In this document: positions 8,488-16,932 of the stretch, one piece after another
Layout: each line of letters begins with the position of its first letter
How positions within the stretch are numbered: the stretch's first letter is position 1
NCBI RefSeq assembly: GCF_029836165.1
Contig: NZ_JAOEBG010000013.1
Coordinates: forward strand, 62,001 to 126,000
DNA length: 64,000 bases
Reading direction: 5' to 3'
DNA from: Pseudomonas sp. GD04091
GTDB taxonomy: Bacteria > Pseudomonadota > Gammaproteobacteria > Pseudomonadales > Pseudomonadaceae
Translations under genes and position numbers: made by a program
Notes under the pieces: generated by a model
What the model saw: the letters and a program-made list of their open reading frames with translations, nothing else
Databases searched by the model: none
Told to the model about the DNA's origin: nothing

Positions 8488-9723
8488 ATGCAAACCCATC
8501 TCAGCGCGTCCGCCCGTCAGCTCGCCCGCGGCGAAGAGGCCGAGCGCATCCTGCGCAGCTGCGTGCACTGCGGCTTCTGCACCGCCACCTGCCCCACCTA
8601 CCAGTTGCTCGGCGATGAGCTGGACGGGCCGCGGGGGCGCATCTACCTGATCAAGCAGGTGCTCGAGGGCGAACCGGTCACGGCCAGCACGCAACTGCAT
8701 CTGGATCGCTGCCTGAGCTGTCGCAACTGCGAAACCACCTGTCCATCAGGGGTCAAGTACCACGACCTGCTCGACATAGGCCGCGCCGTGGTCGACCAGC
8801 AGGTTCGACGCCCGCTGAACCAGCGCCTGCTGCGCAACGGCTTGCGCGCCCTGGTACCCCGTCCCGCCGCGTTCAAGGCCCTGGTCCACGCCGGGCTGGC
8901 ACTGCGCCCGGTGCTGCCGGCCGGCCTCAAGGGCAAGCTGCCCGCCCAGGTGCCGGCGCCGGGCCAGCGCCCCGCGCCGCGCCATGCCCGCCGCGTGCTG
9001 CTGCTCGAAGGCTGCGTGCAGCAAGCGCTGTCGCCCAACACCAATGCCGCCGCCACGCGCCTGCTCGACCGCCTGGGCATCAGCGTCGAGCCGATTCGCG
9101 AGGTCGGTTGCTGCGGCGCCGTCGACTATCACCTGGACGCCCAGCAACAAGGGCTCCAGCGCGCCCGGCACACTATCGATGCCTGGTGGCCAGCGATCGA
9201 AGCCGGCGCCGAGGCCATCGTGCAGACAGCCAGCGGCTGCGGCGCGTTCGTGCGCGACTATGGCCACCTGCTGCAAAACGACCCGCGCTACGCCGCCAAG
9301 GCCGCGCGCGTCAGCGCGCTTTCCCGTGACCTGGTCCAGGTCCTTCAGGCCGAACCCCTTGACCGGCTCGGGGTGTGCGCCGAACAGCGCCTGGCCTTCC
9401 ACTGCCCTTGCACCCTGCAGCACGCGCTCAAGCTCGGCGGTGCGGTGGAAGCGCTGCTGACCCGGCTGGGCTTTCACCTCACGGCCGTGCCCGATGGCCA
9501 CTTGTGCTGCGGCTCCGCGGGCACCTATTCACTGACCCAGCCCGAACTGTCACGCCAGTTACGCGACAACCGCCTGGCGGCGCTGGAAAGTGACCGCCCG
9601 CAAGTCATCGCCACCGCCAACATCGGCTGCCAGCTGCACCTCGGCGGCGCAGGAAGGACACCGGTGCGGCACTGGATCGAAATCGTCGAAGCGGCACTGG
9701 AAACGGAGACCTCGCATGCATAG
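8488..9723 (+). CDS. glcF: glycolate oxidase iron-sulfur subunit GlcF
   Basis: This 411-residue protein has two ferredoxin-type motifs near the N-terminus, CVHCGFCTATCPTY and CLSCRNCETTCPSG, each able to bind a 4Fe-4S cluster. Two CCG-domain segments follow (EVGCCGAVDYHL and DGHLCCGSAGTYS). It moves electrons from GlcD/GlcE towards quinone. Its last codons overlap the glcG start at 9716 by 8 bases, in keeping with one glcDEFG transcript. Confidence 0.96.
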   Translation: MQTHLSASARQLARGEEAERILRSCVHCGFCTATCPTYQLLGDELDGPRGRIYLIKQVLEGEPVTASTQLHLDRCLSCRNCETTCPSGVKYHDLLDIGRAVVDQQVRRPLNQRLLRNGLRALVPRPAAFKALVHAGLALRPVLPAGLKGKLPAQVPAPGQRPAPRHARRVLLLEGCVQQALSPNTNAAATRLLDRLGISVEPIREVGCCGAVDYHLDAQQQGLQRARHTIDAWWPAIEAGAEAIVQTASGCGAFVRDYGHLLQNDPRYAAKAARVSALSRDLVQVLQAEPLDRLGVCAEQRLAFHCPCTLQHALKLGGAVEALLTRLGFHLTAVPDGHLCCGSAGTYSLTQPELSRQLRDNRLAALESDRPQVIATANIGCQLHLGGAGRTPVRHWIEIVEAALETETSHA

Positions 9724-10114
9724 CAAGCCAGTTCTGAACCAGGAGGACATCGCACGGTTGCTCGACACCGCCCGCCGGCAGGCCCTGGCCGGACAGTGGT
9801 CGGTGACCATCGCGGTGGTCGACGACGGTGGCCACCCGCTGGCCCTGGAGCGCATGGATGGTTGTGCGCCGGCCAGTGCCTATATCGCCCTGGAGAAAGC
9901 CCGCAGCGCCGCCCTGGGCCGACGCGAAACGCGGGATTACGAGCAGATGGTCAACGGCGGGCGCACGGCGTTCGTCACCGCGCCGCTGCTGACCAGCCTC
10001 GAAGGCGGTGTGCCATTGCGGGTGGATGGCCAGGTGATCGGGGCGATCGGCGTATCCGGGGTCAAGCCGGAGCAGGATGCCCAGGTGGCCAGGGCAGCAG
10101 CGGATGCCCTGTGA
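9716..10114 (+). CDS. glcG: GlcG, heme-binding-like DUF336 protein
   Basis: This 132-residue DUF336/HbpS-like protein has VTIAVVDDGGHPLALERMDGCAPAS near the start (read in parts), EKARSAALGR and a terminal GAIGVSGVKPEQDAQVA. glcG is a regular last gene of glc operons, but its exact role is not established. The in-frame frame extends far upstream inside glcF. I chose the ATG at 9716 because it gives the family length and lies 8 nt after the GGAGA of glcF. Confidence 0.9.
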   Translation: MHSKPVLNQEDIARLLDTARRQALAGQWSVTIAVVDDGGHPLALERMDGCAPASAYIALEKARSAALGRRETRDYEQMVNGGRTAFVTAPLLTSLEGGVPLRVDGQVIGAIGVSGVKPEQDAQVARAAADAL

Positions 10115-10168
10115 AACTCTGCGCCTGAATGCTGGATCCAGCCGCGACCTGTGGTGGGCTTGCCATCA

Positions 10169-10750
10169 TCAGCCTTGCTGCCCGATCACCAACGGCTCGC
10201 CAATCGCGTAGAAATGCCCGCCTGCCACGTAATGCAGGCTGCGCCACGCCGGGTCGGCATGCTCGTACGCCCAATGCCCGTCACGGAACACCCGGTCATC
10301 GGCCCAGGCCGCGACCACTTCGCCGATGAACAGGTCGTAGGTCTGCTGGTTGTGCGGCTCGTCGATCACCCGGCACATCAGCCATGCCGAGCAGCCATTG
10401 ACCAGTGGCGCCGAGTAACCCTCGACCCTGGCCAGCCCGACCCCGATGCTCGCCAGCTTGTCGGGCTGGTCGAACAGGCTCTGACTGCCGACCTGGTAGG
10501 TCAGCCTGGCCTGGGCCGCATTGGGCACCTGCAGCACGAACCAGCCACTGCCCTCCACCAGTTGGCGGGTACGGGCCGTCTTGTCGAGGACCACCGTCAC
10601 CTTGGGCGGATCGAAATCCAGCGCGCAGGCCCAGGCGGCGGCCATCACATTGTCGACCCCCTCGTGACTGGCCGAGACCAGCACGGTCGGTCCGTGATTG
10701 AGCAGGCGATAGGCCTTCGCCAGATCGACGGGCTGGAAGTGGCTGTGCAT
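10169..10750 (-). CDS. flavin reductase family protein (DIM6/NTAB type)
   Basis: This 193-residue protein is a flavin-reductase-like split barrel: DLAKAYRLLNHGPTVLVSASHEGVDNVMAAAWACALDFDPPKVTVVLD (read in parts) is the flavin-binding start. The long C-terminal part contains HNQQTYDLFIGEVVAAWAD, typical of the longer branch that can work without a dedicated oxygenase. The start at 10750 follows GAGG and removes a 30-residue proline- and alanine-rich extension of the longest frame. It is convergent with glcG and has no obvious partner gene. Confidence 0.85.
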   Translation of the reverse strand: MHSHFQPVDLAKAYRLLNHGPTVLVSASHEGVDNVMAAAWACALDFDPPKVTVVLDKTARTRQLVEGSGWFVLQVPNAAQARLTYQVGSQSLFDQPDKLASIGVGLARVEGYSAPLVNGCSAWLMCRVIDEPHNQQTYDLFIGEVVAAWADDRVFRDGHWAYEHADPAWRSLHYVAGGHFYAIGEPLVIGQQG

Positions 10751-10994
10751 GGCGAACCTCGGCAATGCAGGTGGATAGGCGTCGGATTGTGCCGCACCCG
10801 CCCGCATCGCGCCATCGGCGGCGGGGCTGACACGGATCAAGGCGACGATCAGGCCCCTGCCTGTAGCTTCGGAAGCCTCCTACCACAAGCACGGACGCTT
10901 CCTGATTGCTGCCCATCTGAGGCAAAAAGATCATCCGACCTGGAAACCTCAAGACCGCCCTGCGCGGCCAACGCCTTCCAGACGAGGCCAAGCC

Positions 10995-11318
10995 ATGCCC
11001 ACCCGCGAACTGTGCCACACGCTACGCCAACTGCTGGCCCATGAGGTCAGCAACCCCGACGACAACCCGCACCTGTCCGGCGTGCGCTTCTTCTGCGCCA
11101 CCGACGAGCACACCCGCCAGCTGATAGAGCGTGTCGAACTGCTCGCCAGCGAGGCGTTCTTCGACGCCAAAGGTCATGCCATCCCCGCCCGCATGCGCGA
11201 TGCCGCCGTCGATGGCGTGCGCATCAAGCAGAAGCGCAAGGCCTGCGACGACGAAACGGTGATCCGCATCGCCCTGCCGGACAAAGGCTATATCACCATC
11301 AGCACCGCCCGGCTCTGA
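10995..11318 (+). CDS. hypothetical protein, 107 residues
   Basis: I do not recognise this family. The protein is soluble and mixed-charge, with no signal peptide or membrane segment. It contains two cysteines in the first 40 residues (Cys7, Cys34), a third near residue 80, and a basic stretch RIKQKRKACDDE before a beta-rich end. The ATG is 29 bases after a weak GGAAA; AGACGAGG is 10 bases upstream and may be the binding site. It stands alone between the flavin reductase (divergent) and the MocR-type regulator (121 bases downstream). Confidence 0.65.
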   Translation: MPTRELCHTLRQLLAHEVSNPDDNPHLSGVRFFCATDEHTRQLIERVELLASEAFFDAKGHAIPARMRDAAVDGVRIKQKRKACDDETVIRIALPDKGYITISTARL

Positions 11319-11438
11319 CGCCCTCTCGCCTTGCGCCAGGCCAGGCTGCATGGGCAGTGGCCCGTACCGCCGCCCCTTGCAGCTTTTTCGCCAAACCCCG
11401 AAGCTTTGCCATCCCTTGCGCTTCGGACTCCCTTCCCG

Positions 11439-12872
11439 ATGGAACTGCATATCCGCCTCGAGGGCCGCAAAGGCCTCGCCGAGCAGCTCTACCAGCAACT
11501 GCGCGCCGCCATCGACAGCGGTCACCTGGCCGCCGGCACCCAGCTGCCGCCTACCCGCCTGCTGGCCGAACAACTCGGGGTCTCGCGCAAGACCGTGGCC
11601 GAAGCCTATTCCCGGCTGACCTACGACAACCTGCTCAGCGGCGTGGTCGGCCGCGGCACCTTCATCGCCCCGCGCCAGCCCATTCGCAGCAGCAATCGCC
11701 AGACCGTCCCGCTGGCCGCCGCCGACACCCTCGAACGCTGGCGCCAGCGCGCCACGGTGCTGGGCCGGCGCGCGCTGGACGCGCCTTCGCGCTACGACTT
11801 CGTCGGCGGCGCCTCGAGCAAGGCCCAGTTCCCCTACGACCAGTGGCGCAGCTGCATGAACCACGCCTTGCGGCGCAGCCAGCGGCACACCGAGCGGCAG
11901 TTCGCGGCCCAGGGCCTGCCGGAGTTGCGCGAGGCCATCGCTCACCACGTCGCCTACGCCCGCGGCGTGCAGTGCAGCCCCACCGATGTGCTGGTGTGCA
12001 ACGGCGCCCAGCAGGCCCTGGACCTGATCACCCGGGTGCTGGTCGAGCCCGGCTGCAAGGTGGCCATGGAAGACCCCGGATACCCGCCTGCGCGCCAGCT
12101 GTTCCTGGCCCTGGGCGCGCAGCTGCAATCGGTGCCGGTGGACGACCAGGGTATGTGCGTGGAGCGGATCGAGGACGGCACGCGACTGATCTACGTGACC
12201 CCGTCGCACCAGTTTCCGCTGGGCATGCCGATGGCCGAGCCGCGGCGCCAGGCGCTGCTGGCACGGGCCGCCGAGCTCGGCGCGCTGATCATCGAGGATG
12301 ACTACGACTGCGAGTTCCGCTACCAGGGACCGGCGGCCGAGGCCTTGCAGCGCCTGGACCGGCATGGGCTGGTGGCGTATGTAGGGACCTTCTCCAAGAC
12401 CCTGCTGCCGGAACTGCGCCTGGGCTACGCGGTGCTGCCCCCGGCGGTGCTGCAGGCCGCCTGCGTGGCCAAGCACCTGAGCGACTGGCACAGCCCGAGC
12501 CTGCACCAGTGGGCCTTGGCACGGTTCATCAGCGAGGGTTACCTGAACAAGCACATCCGCCGCTGCCACGAGGTGTACAGCGCCCGGCGCGAGCGGATCC
12601 TGACGCGGCTCGGCGGCGACCTCGCCCCCTGGTTCGACGCGGTGCCCGCCAGTGCCGGCTTCCACCTGAGCGCGCTGGCCAGGCCTGGGGTCGATGTCGA
12701 ACTGCTGATCAACCTGGCGCGCAAGGTCGAGGTGGGACTCTACTCGCTGGCGCCGTTCTTCAGCGAGGCCCCGGTGCGCCCGGGGCTGGTGCTGGGCTTC
12801 GGCGCCATCGAGTTGCTGGACATCGACCCGGCGCTGGATCGCGTGCGCGACACCCTGCAGCAGCTCAGCTGA
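11439..12872 (+). CDS. MocR/PdxR family regulator (GntR HTH fused to aminotransferase-like domain)
   Basis: This 477-residue protein has a GntR-type winged helix at about residues 10-75 (GLAEQLYQQLRAAIDSGHL, TRLLAEQLGVSRKTVAEAY). A fold-type I aminotransferase-like domain follows, with a PLP lysine in YVGTFSKTLLPELRLGY. Such proteins bind PLP with an amino acid or amine and control a nearby gene. The convergent MFS exporter and deaminase are on the other strand, and their ends overlap by 8 bases, so the target is not obvious. I chose the ATG at 11439; the longer frame starts with TTG and a proline-rich tail. Confidence 0.9.
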   Translation: MELHIRLEGRKGLAEQLYQQLRAAIDSGHLAAGTQLPPTRLLAEQLGVSRKTVAEAYSRLTYDNLLSGVVGRGTFIAPRQPIRSSNRQTVPLAAADTLERWRQRATVLGRRALDAPSRYDFVGGASSKAQFPYDQWRSCMNHALRRSQRHTERQFAAQGLPELREAIAHHVAYARGVQCSPTDVLVCNGAQQALDLITRVLVEPGCKVAMEDPGYPPARQLFLALGAQLQSVPVDDQGMCVERIEDGTRLIYVTPSHQFPLGMPMAEPRRQALLARAAELGALIIEDDYDCEFRYQGPAAEALQRLDRHGLVAYVGTFSKTLLPELRLGYAVLPPAVLQAACVAKHLSDWHSPSLHQWALARFISEGYLNKHIRRCHEVYSARRERILTRLGGDLAPWFDAVPASAGFHLSALARPGVDVELLINLARKVEVGLYSLAPFFSEAPVRPGLVLGFGAIELLDIDPALDRVRDTLQQLS

Positions 12873-14058
12873 GCGATGCCGCCGGCTGGCGCTCGCCACG
12901 GGCGATAGCCTGGGCGTAACCGCCCGGGGCGAAACGCGCGGTCACCAGCAACATCGCCAGCACCGTGCAGGTCAGCAGCATCCACGAGGCCTGGAAGTCG
13001 CCGCTGGCATCGCGCAACCAACCAGTGATGTACGGCACGATCCCGGTGACGATGAAACCCACGCCCTGGACGAAGGCCGCCAGACTGCCGGCCTCCCCCG
13101 GCGTGCGCAGGTGCTCCAGGGTCAGCGTCAGGCTCAGGCTGAAGCATGCCCCCAGGCCCAGGCCGATCATCGCCACCCACAGGCCCATGGCGCTGGCCGG
13201 CGCCAGCAACAGGCCGAGAAAGCCGGCCAGCTGGATCAGCAGGGCCAACCACAGGCCGGGGCGGCGGTCGGCCAGGCGACGCAGCAGCAGAGGCAGCCCC
13301 AGGGCACCGGTGACCTGGAAGATCGTCATCAGGCCGACCAGTTCACCGCCGCCCTGGGCCGTGCCGCCATGTTCCAGGTGATAGGCCGGCAGCCAGGCCA
13401 CCATGCTGGTGTAGCCGCCGTTGATCAGCCCGAAATACAAGGCCAGCAGCCAGGCGCGGCGATTGCCGAACCAGTGTCCGCCGCCACCCCCGACCAGGGT
13501 GGGTGCATCGTCTCGCGGGCGCAGGACGAGCCAGGCCACCACCGCCAGCAGCGCAGGCAACGCCCAGAGGCCCAGGCCCACCTGCCAATGGCCAAAGTGC
13601 GCGCTGATCGATGGGCCGAGCACCGCCGCCAGGCCACCTCCGGTCATCAGCGCCGCCGAATACAGGCCCATGCTCGCCGCCAGGCGGGTCGGGAACCAAC
13701 GGTTGACCAGCCCCGGCATCATGCCCTGCACCACCGCCACGCCAAGGCCGGCGACCACCGCGCTGGCGATCAGCGCCCATGCGCTGTCCAGCTGCAGCCG
13801 CCACAGGCAGGCCAGGGCGATGGCCGAGAGCCCGGCGAGCATGCCGCCGTGCTCGCTCAGCCAACGCCGCAACCAGGGTTGCAGCAGCGGCACCAAGCCC
13901 ATGCACAGCACCGGCAGCGCGGTCAGCAGCGCCGCCTGCTGATAGCCCAGCCCGGTGCTCTGGCGCATGGGCTCCAGCAACGGGCCGATACTGGTAAGAA
14001 TCGGGCGCAGGTTCAGTGCCAACAGCAGCACCAGCAACAGGTTCAATGCCGCCCTCAT
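12865..14058 (-). CDS. MFS transporter, CynX/NimT (cyanate permease-like) family
   Basis: This 397-residue protein has about twelve hydrophobic segments, starting with MRAALNLLLVLLLALNLRPILTSIGPLL. The phrase NLRPxLTSIGPLL and the later MMPGLVNRWFP are typical of the CynX/YeaN/NimT branch of the major facilitator superfamily. The substrate is unknown; relatives move cyanate, 2-nitroimidazole or other small anions. The start at 14058 overlaps the stop of the upstream deaminase gene (ATGA), so the two genes are coupled and may share a substrate pathway. Confidence 0.88.
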   Translation of the reverse strand: MRAALNLLLVLLLALNLRPILTSIGPLLEPMRQSTGLGYQQAALLTALPVLCMGLVPLLQPWLRRWLSEHGGMLAGLSAIALACLWRLQLDSAWALIASAVVAGLGVAVVQGMMPGLVNRWFPTRLAASMGLYSAALMTGGGLAAVLGPSISAHFGHWQVGLGLWALPALLAVVAWLVLRPRDDAPTLVGGGGGHWFGNRRAWLLALYFGLINGGYTSMVAWLPAYHLEHGGTAQGGGELVGLMTIFQVTGALGLPLLLRRLADRRPGLWLALLIQLAGFLGLLLAPASAMGLWVAMIGLGLGACFSLSLTLTLEHLRTPGEAGSLAAFVQGVGFIVTGIVPYITGWLRDASGDFQASWMLLTCTVLAMLLVTARFAPGGYAQAIARGERQPAASLS

Positions 14059-14513
14059 GCCTGGCCGGCCTGCTTCCATTCACGGTACAGGCCATCCTCG
14101 CCGGCCGGCTTGAGCGGGCGCAGCGGCAGGCTTTGCTGTTGCGGCGGGCGGGCCATCTGCGCATAGACAGCGGCCGTGGACAGCCCGTAAGGCTCGCCCT
14201 CGTCATTGTCGTAGGCGAACCAGGCGCGCTCGATGCCGCACAGGTGCATGGCCGCCAGGCACATCGGGCAGGGATGCCCGCTGGCATAGATCTCGGCGCC
14301 GTCCAGGCGCGTGCGGCCCAGTGCCTGGGCCGCCTTGCGGATGGCCTGCAGCTCGGCATGACTGGTCGGGTCCTGGGTGCTGTGGATCTCGTTGACGGCG
14401 CGGGCGACGACCTGCCCCTGGTACACCAGCACGGCGCCGAAGGGGCGGCCACCTGCCTGAATGTTGGCGCGGGCCAGGTCGAGGGCTTCGCGCATGTAAC
14501 GTTCGTGGGACAT
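14055..14513 (-). CDS. nucleoside/guanine deaminase family protein
   Basis: This 152-residue protein is a zinc-dependent CDA-fold deaminase. The signature is complete: HAELQAI, with the zinc-ligand His and catalytic Glu, and PCPMC, with two zinc-ligand cysteines. Close relatives are guanine deaminase GuaD and tRNA adenosine deaminase. The short N-terminal helix MSHERYMREALDLARANIQAGG and the C-terminal LSTAAVYAQMARPPQQ favour a free-base or nucleoside deaminase over TadA. It is the first gene of a two-gene unit with the MFS transporter. I preferred the internal ATG at 14513 over a longer frame. Confidence 0.88.
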   Translation of the reverse strand: MSHERYMREALDLARANIQAGGRPFGAVLVYQGQVVARAVNEIHSTQDPTSHAELQAIRKAAQALGRTRLDGAEIYASGHPCPMCLAAMHLCGIERAWFAYDNDEGEPYGLSTAAVYAQMARPPQQQSLPLRPLKPAGEDGLYREWKQAGQA

Positions 14514-14707
14514 GAATCGGTTCTCCGCTAAAGACCGGCCCATTATCCCGGCTCGACGACCATGGCTGAAATGAAGAGATTGGATGCCTGCCAGTGGCCA
14601 TCTGAATAAGCGATTGGCCTCCTGGCAAAGCAGGCGATTGGCTATTCGGCCTGACCCGGCCTGACGCTAAGGTGGTGGCACTTCCCCTCGCCCCCTGGAG
14701 CCACACC

Positions 14708-15145
14708 ATGCATGACCGTATCGAATGGGCCAAACAGTCGCCGGAGGCCTACAAGGCCATGGTCGGCCTCGAGCAGGCACTGATTGCCTCGGGCCTGGAG
14801 CACTCGCTGCTGGAGCTGATCCGTTTGCGTGCCTCGCAGATCAATGGCTGCGCCTACTGCGTCAACATGCACGCCAACGATGCGCGCAAGGCCGGCGAGT
14901 CCGAGGCCCGGCTGCAGACCCTGAGCGTCTGGCGCGAGACCCGTTACTTCACTGCGCGCGAGCGCGCGGCGCTGGCCTGGGTCGAAAGCCTGACCCGCCT
15001 GCCCGAGCGCGGCGCGCCGCAGGATGAGTACCTGGCGCTGCTTGAACACTTCGGCGAAAAGAAGGTAGCCAACCTGACGCTGGCCATCGCCACCATCAAT
15101 GCCTGGAACCGCTTCGGCGTCGGCTTTGCGATGGTGCCCGCTTAA
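14708..15145 (+). CDS. AhpD-like carboxymuconolactone decarboxylase family protein
   Basis: This 145-residue protein is a CMD domain with the redox motif CAYCVNMHANDARKAGES: the CxxC pair and the following His match the AhpD-like peroxidase branch (alkylhydroperoxidase core), unlike the CMD protein at 3186. It probably reduces organic peroxides or acts as a thiol-disulfide reductase in the cytoplasm. It stands alone. A long hairpin follows the gene. I chose the ATG at 14708, which begins a typical MHDRIEWAKQSPEAYKAM start. Confidence 0.9.
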   Translation: MHDRIEWAKQSPEAYKAMVGLEQALIASGLEHSLLELIRLRASQINGCAYCVNMHANDARKAGESEARLQTLSVWRETRYFTARERAALAWVESLTRLPERGAPQDEYLALLEHFGEKKVANLTLAIATINAWNRFGVGFAMVPA

Positions 15146-15159
15146 CGCCCATCCCTTTC

Positions 15160-15194
15160 AAGGTGTTCGCCGTTAGCGTTGCAGCGAACACCTT
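15160..15194. terminator. perfect 11-bp hairpin after the AhpD-like gene
   Basis: AAGGTGTTCGC (15160-15170) and GCGAACACCTT (15184-15194) are perfect inverted repeats with a 13-base loop, starting 14 bases after the stop codon. No T tract follows, so it may act as an RNA-stabilising 3' structure or a site bound by protein rather than as a classical terminator. Confidence 0.5.
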
Positions 15195-15432
15195 GCGCCC
15201 CTCACTCGTCACCCCGAAACCTTGAAAGAGCTGCGCCAAAGCCAGTCAGCAGCACCTGTCAGCCCCCATGCGGCCTTCCGCCAGCCTTAGTTTTTTTAAG
15301 GTTCATGAGCACATATTTACTAATTTCTCGATCCCGGCCCGCCCCGCATCATCGCTCCAACAAGAACGCGTCGCCCCTTGCCGGCACGCACCCGGGCAGC
15401 ACCCGATGCCCCACCTTGCCTTGGAGTCAGTC

Positions 15433-16845
15433 ATGACCAGCGCAGCCAATTCGGCACCCCTCATCGAGAAACACACGATCGGCTACGTGCCGCCGCAAGA
15501 CCGCCATGGAAAGGTAAGGGATCTGTTCACACTGTGGTTCGGCGGCAACATCGCGCCCTTGCCCATCGTCACTGGCGCGCTGGGCGTGCAGCTGTTCCAC
15601 CTCAACCTGGTGTGGGGCATCGTCGCCATCCTGGTCGGTCACCTGGTCGGCGGCGTGCTGATGGCGCTGCATTCGGCCCAGGGCCCGCAGATGGGCATCC
15701 CGCAGATGATCCAGAGCCGCGCGCAGTTCGGCTCGCTCGGCGCGCTGCTGGTGGTGGTGATCGCAGGCGTCATGTACATCGGTTTCTTCGCTTCCAACAT
15801 CGTCCTGGCCGGCAAGTCGCTGCATGGCGTGGTCGAGGCCGTGCCGGTGCCGGTGGGCATCGTCATCGGCGCGCTGGGCTCGGGGATCATCGGCATCATT
15901 GGCTACCGCTTCATCCACGTGCTCAACCGTATCGGCACCTGGGTGCTGGGCATCGGCATCGTGGTCGGCTTCGGCTACATCTTCAGCCACGTGCAAAGCG
16001 ACGATTTCCTCACCCGCGGCGGCTTCAACCTGGCCGGCTGGCTGGCCACCGTGTCGCTGGCGGCGCTGTGGCAGATCGCCTTCGCCCCCTATGTGTCGGA
16101 TTACTCGCGCTACCTGCCAGCCGACGTCAAGGTGAGTTCGACCTTCTGGACCACCTACCTGGGCTCGGCCCTGGGTTCGAGCCTGTCGTTCATCTTCGGC
16201 GCCGTCGCGGTGCTGGCGATCCCGGCCGGCATGGACACCATGGACGCGGTCAAGCTGGCCACCGGCACCCTCGGTCCGCTGATGCTGGTGCTGTTCCTGC
16301 TCAGCGTGATCAGCCACAACGCCCTCAACCTGTACGGCGCGGTGCTGTCGATCATCACCCTGGTGCAGACCTTCGCCTACCGCTGGATCCCCACCGCCAA
16401 GAGCCGCGCCGTGCTGTCGCTGATCGTGCTGGCCGCCTGCTGCGTAGTGGCGGTGTTCGCCTCGGCCGACTTCATCGGCCACTTCGTCGACATGGTGCTG
16501 GTACTGCTGGTGGTGCTGGTGCCGTGGACGGCGATCAACCTGATCGACTTCTATGTCATCCACAAGGGCGACTACGACATCCAGTCGATCTTCAAGGTCG
16601 ACGGCGGTATCTACGGCCGCTACAACCCGCAGGCGCTGATCGCCTACGCGGTGGGCATCGTGGTGCAGATTCCGTTCATGAACACACCGCTGTACGTCGG
16701 GCCGGTTTCCACACACATCAATGGTGCCGACCTGTCGTGGCTGGTGGGGCTGGCGATCACCTCGCCGCTGTACTGGTGGCTGGCCAGCCGGGACAGTGCT
16801 TATCGGCGTCGGCAGGTGAGCGCGAAACTGGCAGCGACGGCCTGA
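15433..16845 (+). CDS. NCS1 family permease (purine/cytosine permease-like)
   Basis: This 470-residue protein has about twelve membrane segments and the NCS1 layout: VRDLFTLWFGGNIAPLPIVTGALG in the first helix region (read in parts), GIPQMIQSRAQFGSLGALL after it, and APYVSDYSRYLP in the middle. It is a proton- or sodium-coupled importer of a nucleobase, hydantoin or related compound. GGAG lies just before the ATG. The upstream 250 bp hold an A/T-rich patch that may be its promoter. No adjacent catabolic gene suggests the substrate. Confidence 0.92.
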   Translation: MTSAANSAPLIEKHTIGYVPPQDRHGKVRDLFTLWFGGNIAPLPIVTGALGVQLFHLNLVWGIVAILVGHLVGGVLMALHSAQGPQMGIPQMIQSRAQFGSLGALLVVVIAGVMYIGFFASNIVLAGKSLHGVVEAVPVPVGIVIGALGSGIIGIIGYRFIHVLNRIGTWVLGIGIVVGFGYIFSHVQSDDFLTRGGFNLAGWLATVSLAALWQIAFAPYVSDYSRYLPADVKVSSTFWTTYLGSALGSSLSFIFGAVAVLAIPAGMDTMDAVKLATGTLGPLMLVLFLLSVISHNALNLYGAVLSIITLVQTFAYRWIPTAKSRAVLSLIVLAACCVVAVFASADFIGHFVDMVLVLLVVLVPWTAINLIDFYVIHKGDYDIQSIFKVDGGIYGRYNPQALIAYAVGIVVQIPFMNTPLYVGPVSTHINGADLSWLVGLAITSPLYWWLASRDSAYRRRQVSAKLAATA

Positions 16846-16859
16846 TCCAAAGTGAATCG

Positions 16860-16916
16860 CGGGGCAAGCCCGCTCCCACGAAACCTGTACGGTACGGTGG
16901 GAGCGAGCTTGCCCCG
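16860..16916. repeat. paired REP element between two convergent genes
   Basis: The left arm (16860-16879, CGGGGCAAGCCCGCTCCCAC) and the right arm (16897-16916) are inverted repeats of 20 bp with one mismatch around a 17-base spacer. The core GGGCAAGCCCGC-like sequence is the common REP palindrome of P. putida-group genomes and also occurs at about 31435 and 50665. Its place between the convergent permease and acyl-CoA dehydrogenase genes fits an extragenic role. Confidence 0.85.
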
Positions 16917-16932
16917 TGACGGTTGCTCCCGG